From: Sclerodactyla briareus
Lineage: Eukaryota > Echinodermata > Holothuroidea > Dendrochirotida > Sclerodactylidae
Assembly (NCBI GenBank): GCA_026419785.1
Contig: JAODTK010005849.1
Location: 124,001-188,000, forward strand
DNA: 64,000 nt
Direction of reading: 5' to 3'
A model generated the notes under the pieces. It had not been told where the DNA came from. It did not search any database and was given only the letters and a program-made list of their open reading frames with translations. This document shows positions 60,479 through 64,000 of the stretch, one piece after another (within the stretch, counting starts at the first letter, position 1; every line of letters begins with the position of its first letter). The translations under genes and the position numbers were made by a program.

Positions 60479-60644
60479 CATCGCTTTGCAAAAACGCCAC
60501 CACACGAATACTACAGAGCACGGCAACCGGGAGGCCCGGCTCTTCACATTGATCGGAGTCGGTCAGCAATTACAATATATTATTAGGTGAACTGATTTTA
60601 CCTAATTTCTAACAAATTAACCTTCCTGTTATAATATTCCACAG

Positions 60645-60853
60645 TCGGTTGCCCTCCCTACATTACTGCTCTTTCCATCACTGGAGGGATGGTTTGGTAT
60701 GGATAGAGGGCGCTCTGATTGGACCCATGGTTCTCTGCATCCTATTGGTCATCTTTCAACATTGTTGCCTCTCTAATATCTGGTAAAGGATCCGGGTTCA
60801 GCCTCGACACCCCGGATGGCAGATCCAAGGAGAAGCATGTCCGCTTTGAATGA
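60645..60853 (+). CDS. TMEM245: TMEM245 last exon (C terminus)
   Basis: Acceptor ATATTCCACAG ends at 60644. Reads GCPPYITALSITGGMVWYG, then after a one-base deletion at 60704 (GGATAG for a Leu-containing GLEG) EGALIGPMVLCILLVI, then after a T-run indel near 60750 FNIVASLISGKGSGFSLDT and a hydrophilic tail KEKHVRFE with the stop TGA at 60851-60853. The family ends with '[23 protein letters not shown].SNIYS' plus a polar tail, so this is the C terminus. The stop codon is in frame with the tail. Confidence 0.85.
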
Positions 60854-60913
60854 GGTTAGTAAGCATACTGCTAAATTAAGTAGAGAGTGGTATGCGGGAT
60901 ATGATTAAATTTT

Positions 60914-60919
60914 AATAAA
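60914..60919 (+). promoter_or_regulatory. Candidate polyadenylation signal of TMEM245
   Basis: AATAAA, 61 bases after the TGA stop of the last TMEM245 exon, in an AT-rich stretch. Position and sequence fit a proximal poly(A) signal and imply a short 3' UTR. Such hexamers also occur by chance in AT-rich DNA. Confidence 0.4.
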
Positions 60920-63900
60920 CACACCGTAAAAGTTTAATTGACGCCCGGGCAATATTAGAAACACTCCATAGACCAAAATGGCGGGGGTGGGCATTATTCG
61001 ATATGAAATAAAAAATTAATACACACAATAATTTTTTTCAGCAACCTATTGGCGAGGGGCTAGGAATACCGTGCAATACATTACTGAGAGGAATTTGAAA
61101 CTTAAGTAGGAGGTCTGTCGAATATAAAGAAAGCTCTTGCTAAAAGCTCTGTGAATAGGTGAGTTCAGAAATTTGGGAGGGGTGTTAATAAGGAGTTTCT
61201 TTTAATGATGTCTTTTTATCGAAAAGTGGGGGGTAGGCTTCAATTGAAGCATGGGCATCAATTAGAACTTTACGGTATTTACCATCACAAAAATTGCACA
61301 TCTTCACTGAACAATGATTTAATGGGCCTGAAATAATCAAGTGTGTAGCTTTGAGTTACAAAAACATTAAAAACTGTCTCATAAACAGGCTGAAACAGAC
61401 ACAATTTGTGAAGTTTAACACACACAATGTTCATGTCCATGGAGATAGGATCTATGCTCTTAGGTATCAACAAATGGAAAAGAAGCCCATCCATTCACTC
61501 ATAATACATCACCAGTCTCTACTCATCCAACTTTTTTGCAGTTATTGTAAGCCAGTTGTGCATTTGCAAGTCTGCTGTTCCACAAAGAAGGAGCGTTATG
61601 TCTTGATGTTCACACTAAAATCCATCACCTTTGCTATTGTTATTCACAGGATATTAACTGCCTTTCTGTATTATCTCACTGCTGTCTAAATTACCCCCAA
61701 AAATGCAATGTTCAATCGAGAGGCAGATTATTCCTGCGAAATGGGAGCTCATTTACACCATGTTGTGATTCTACGAAATACAGTGACAGTCGGATAACAA
61801 GACAATGGGAATTTCATCTTAAAAAAAAGTAGATGATTCCTGATAAATAACTTAGAATCCAGGAAGATATAGCGATCCAACATGACCCAGAGTGGGGAGG
61901 ATTTGGTTCGCCCTCCAAAAATATGTTTTTCTTGTAAAGTTTGGAGCTATCTTATTGCAATTTTGGGCTCAAACATTGCACCATCAAAAGGCATTGCCAC
62001 GAGAAAAAAGTGAGGGCTACTCTCTCTAAAACTCAGGGACTAAACCTCTGCATGACAAGTTACTGTGAACATGCACGGTAGTGCATCGCCAGACTGCATG
62101 TGTAATTGTGTGGCAGTTACCTCCGTTGTTATATATTATAATGCTACGCTAAAATAGCCTAATCCACATCACATTCCCCACTTTCACCCTTAACTCCCCA
62201 CCCCCCCCCCCCCGCCCCCCAAACCCCCTCCCTCGTGCCCAATATACATCAAACTTCAATAGTTCTCTGGTTTTCATTTCTTCAGCACGGCTTTAGAGCT
62301 CGGGGCTCCAGGTTGTCAGACAGCAAACAGTGTTCGGGCCATGGGGTAGATGTATAATTGGAGATTACCATCGTAAGTTGAAGCATGGGAAGCAGAGAGA
62401 GGAGCATCGTTTTGAATCAACGCTGTTATTTTTAATTGGTTTTGTTTATACCTTGGAACACAGTTGAATAGGTTTGTTGCACATGCACTATGCTTGTTTG
62501 TAACTGAAAAGTTTGAAAAATGTAATTACTCAGGATTCATTCACACTGGGTGACGACAGCTAAGGAATGGATGCTTCGAAGGCTTGTGCAGGGATTTCAA
62601 TATAAGGACATATCTGTGTTGAGTGGAGTTATCAGTTGCCCGATATGGACTACTCTTACGTGACAAATCTGTGTCAAGTGGAAACTATTTGTTCCCCTAG
62701 ATATGGAATGCCCGAAGCTTAAAGGAAAACTTTTAAAAAAATCACTGTATACCGTCAGCGTTTCGAAATAGTGCCATGGATACTTGTGGTAGCAATTGAG
62801 GAGAATGAAGTGTGGAACAACTGTATGGCGTCTATGAGTTTTGAACCCACTGACTGCTATGGACTCCAAAGTGTGTAGCAGTCTGCTCATTGGATGGAGC
62901 ATTTTGCAATGATACACCAGCTATTTCGAATGCTGTTACTCCGTGTTGGTATGATAGATGTGTTGTTAATTACCTGCTCAGTGTAACTCACCCTCTAGTC
63001 CAAAGGCCTTCATTTCACCTAAGGCAACGGATTGTGTTTTTCATCTTTATTGACCCATAACTGGCGTTCCAATATTTTTGTGGCCTAATCTTACCTTCAA
63101 CAGGTTTTAAGTGAAATTGCCTCATAGTTTGTGCTGGCTTTGAATATAATAATATATTATGGCGGGAGATGAGAGAACGTGGGACCCTTCTCTAGCTACA
63201 ATACTCCGCAGCATCGGTTACTCTGTTCATCATTAACGATGTGCGTGACTGATGAACGAATAATAAGGTCAAATGCCACATTAGCCTGCTCACCTGTACA
63301 GCCAAAAACAGAAGTCCAATAACGTAAGTCAATCCTGGATTCTGATGCATCTTGAAGGTATTTATGGAAATTCAGGCTATGCTTGTGCAGCTCAGGAAAT
63401 TATTTCACCAGTGTCACCAACTTCTTGGACAGCAGATGTTAAATTTTGGTACATAGTGTGGTGGAGATAATGCGCGATTTGGTAACTTTAATCGGGCCGA
63501 CATGTACATACATCACCTTGTACGGTTGTTCGGGTCGTTGCGGCGCCAGTTCGGGGTTGTTGTTCATTGCATATGAAAGCCCGCAGCATTCTCGGTCCAA
63601 CGAAATCAGAGTAAGTCTAAGGGCTTACACAACCATCTCTCCGACAAGGCATGTCCTCATCAGTAAGTCTGTCACAGTTTACAGTTTAAATAGGGAGATA
63701 AGCTATCATGTCAAACGGTCCAAGGGGTTGGTTACACTGGCCTTTCTGACGTGGCACGAGCAGTGTGCTCTTAAACAATTCTTTCAAAACTCGACATCTG
63801 CCATCACAAATCACATATGATCCCCCATACTAATACACATTAACGCTAGAGTAAAAACATAGGATGAATTGGGTAGTCTGAAAAGTGGTGGTGAGGTTAT

Positions 63901-64000
63901 GGTGGTGATAATCTTGTTCTATCCCGTTCAATGGTGGGTGCACTATAACGATGAACACAGACGTATTGTCTAATGTGACCATGTGATAAACTGAGTAAAG
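60920..64000. other. Region downstream of TMEM245
   Basis: No coding region supported. Open frames at 61351-61689 and 63446-63820 are the longest but show no recognised motif or splice context. A C-rich run occurs near 62200-62222. Confidence 0.55.

Larger units (their letters stand above)
12212..60853 (+). other. TMEM245: TMEM245-like gene, partial (nine exons placed)
   Basis: Exons in one orientation and in the protein order of the metazoan TMEM245 (C9orf5) family. This is a multipass membrane protein whose C-terminal half resembles AI-2E-type transporters; its molecular function is poorly defined. The identification rests on several independent matches to the family as I remember it: SIPVW plus a transmembrane segment in exon B, the KLLPIP segment in exon D, FYLLS in exon H, GAVPFVGTYWAVIP in the penultimate exon, and a Gly-rich hydrophobic segment near the C terminus in the last exon. 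Placed exons are 12212-12439, 15075-15294, 19161-19203, 20881-21163, 28807-28916, 44549-44700, 45526-45652, 48156-48303, about 59170-59437 and 60645-60853 (the 43-nt piece is a microexon). The first coding exon (N terminus, first membrane segment) and probably one to three middle exons are missing. Most exons contain single-base frameshifts, so no uninterrupted coding sequence can be assembled. Gene identity is confident; exact exon edges are less so. Confidence 0.85.

Noticed and set aside
61351..61689. A 112-codon open frame downstream of TMEM245
   Set aside because: No recognised motif and no gene context; composition is that of surrounding AT-rich DNA.

Overview
This is a 64 kb piece of an animal nuclear genome. 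It contains one recognisable host gene in pieces: a plus-strand, multi-exon orthologue of TMEM245 (C9orf5), a multipass membrane protein with an AI-2E-transporter-like C-terminal half. Nine exons can be placed between 12212 and 60853. They are separated by introns of 0.8 to 16 kb, and the introns are packed with transposable elements. There are no bacterial-style operons; the many short open frames are chance frames in introns and repeats. The repeat spectrum (DIRS retrotransposons, several non-LTR lineages, TTAA-tipped miniature elements, hAT-like pairs), the intron sizes and the GC content suggest a marine invertebrate deuterostome, perhaps an echinoderm. That placement is inference.

Layout. 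1-12211: no recognised exon; a 585-bp tandem duplication, a degenerate 340-bp duplication, a minisatellite, a non-LTR retrotransposon split by a TTAA-tipped miniature element, and a TG microsatellite. 12212-21163: TMEM245 exons A to D, with a 1.3-kb hAT-like element in the second intron. 22130-28775: DIRS-like retrotransposon 1 (Gag-like, RT/RNase H, tyrosine recombinase, inverted terminal repeats, internal complementary region), ending about 30 bp before exon E (28807-28916). 28917-44548: a long intron or gap with a second miniature-element family, non-LTR debris, an inverted second copy of the hAT-like element and a 38-bp minisatellite; some middle exons probably lie here but were not found. 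44549-48303: exons F, G and H. 53265-59150: DIRS-like retrotransposon 2, a different subfamily, apparently interrupted by about 2.4 kb of unrelated AT-rich DNA. About 59170-59437 and 60645-60853: the last two exons, followed by a polyadenylation signal at 60914. 61000-64000: no gene seen.

Quality. Most host exons and every transposon reading frame carry single-base insertions or deletions, while splice sites and protein similarity persist. Tandem copies also differ mainly by single-base indels. The simplest reading is uncorrected long-read consensus error rather than a dead gene, but sequence alone cannot decide. No wholly new biological system was recognised. The most notable content is the pair of different DIRS elements, each ending within tens of bases of a TMEM245 exon, and several dispersed TIR families that are probably uncatalogued.
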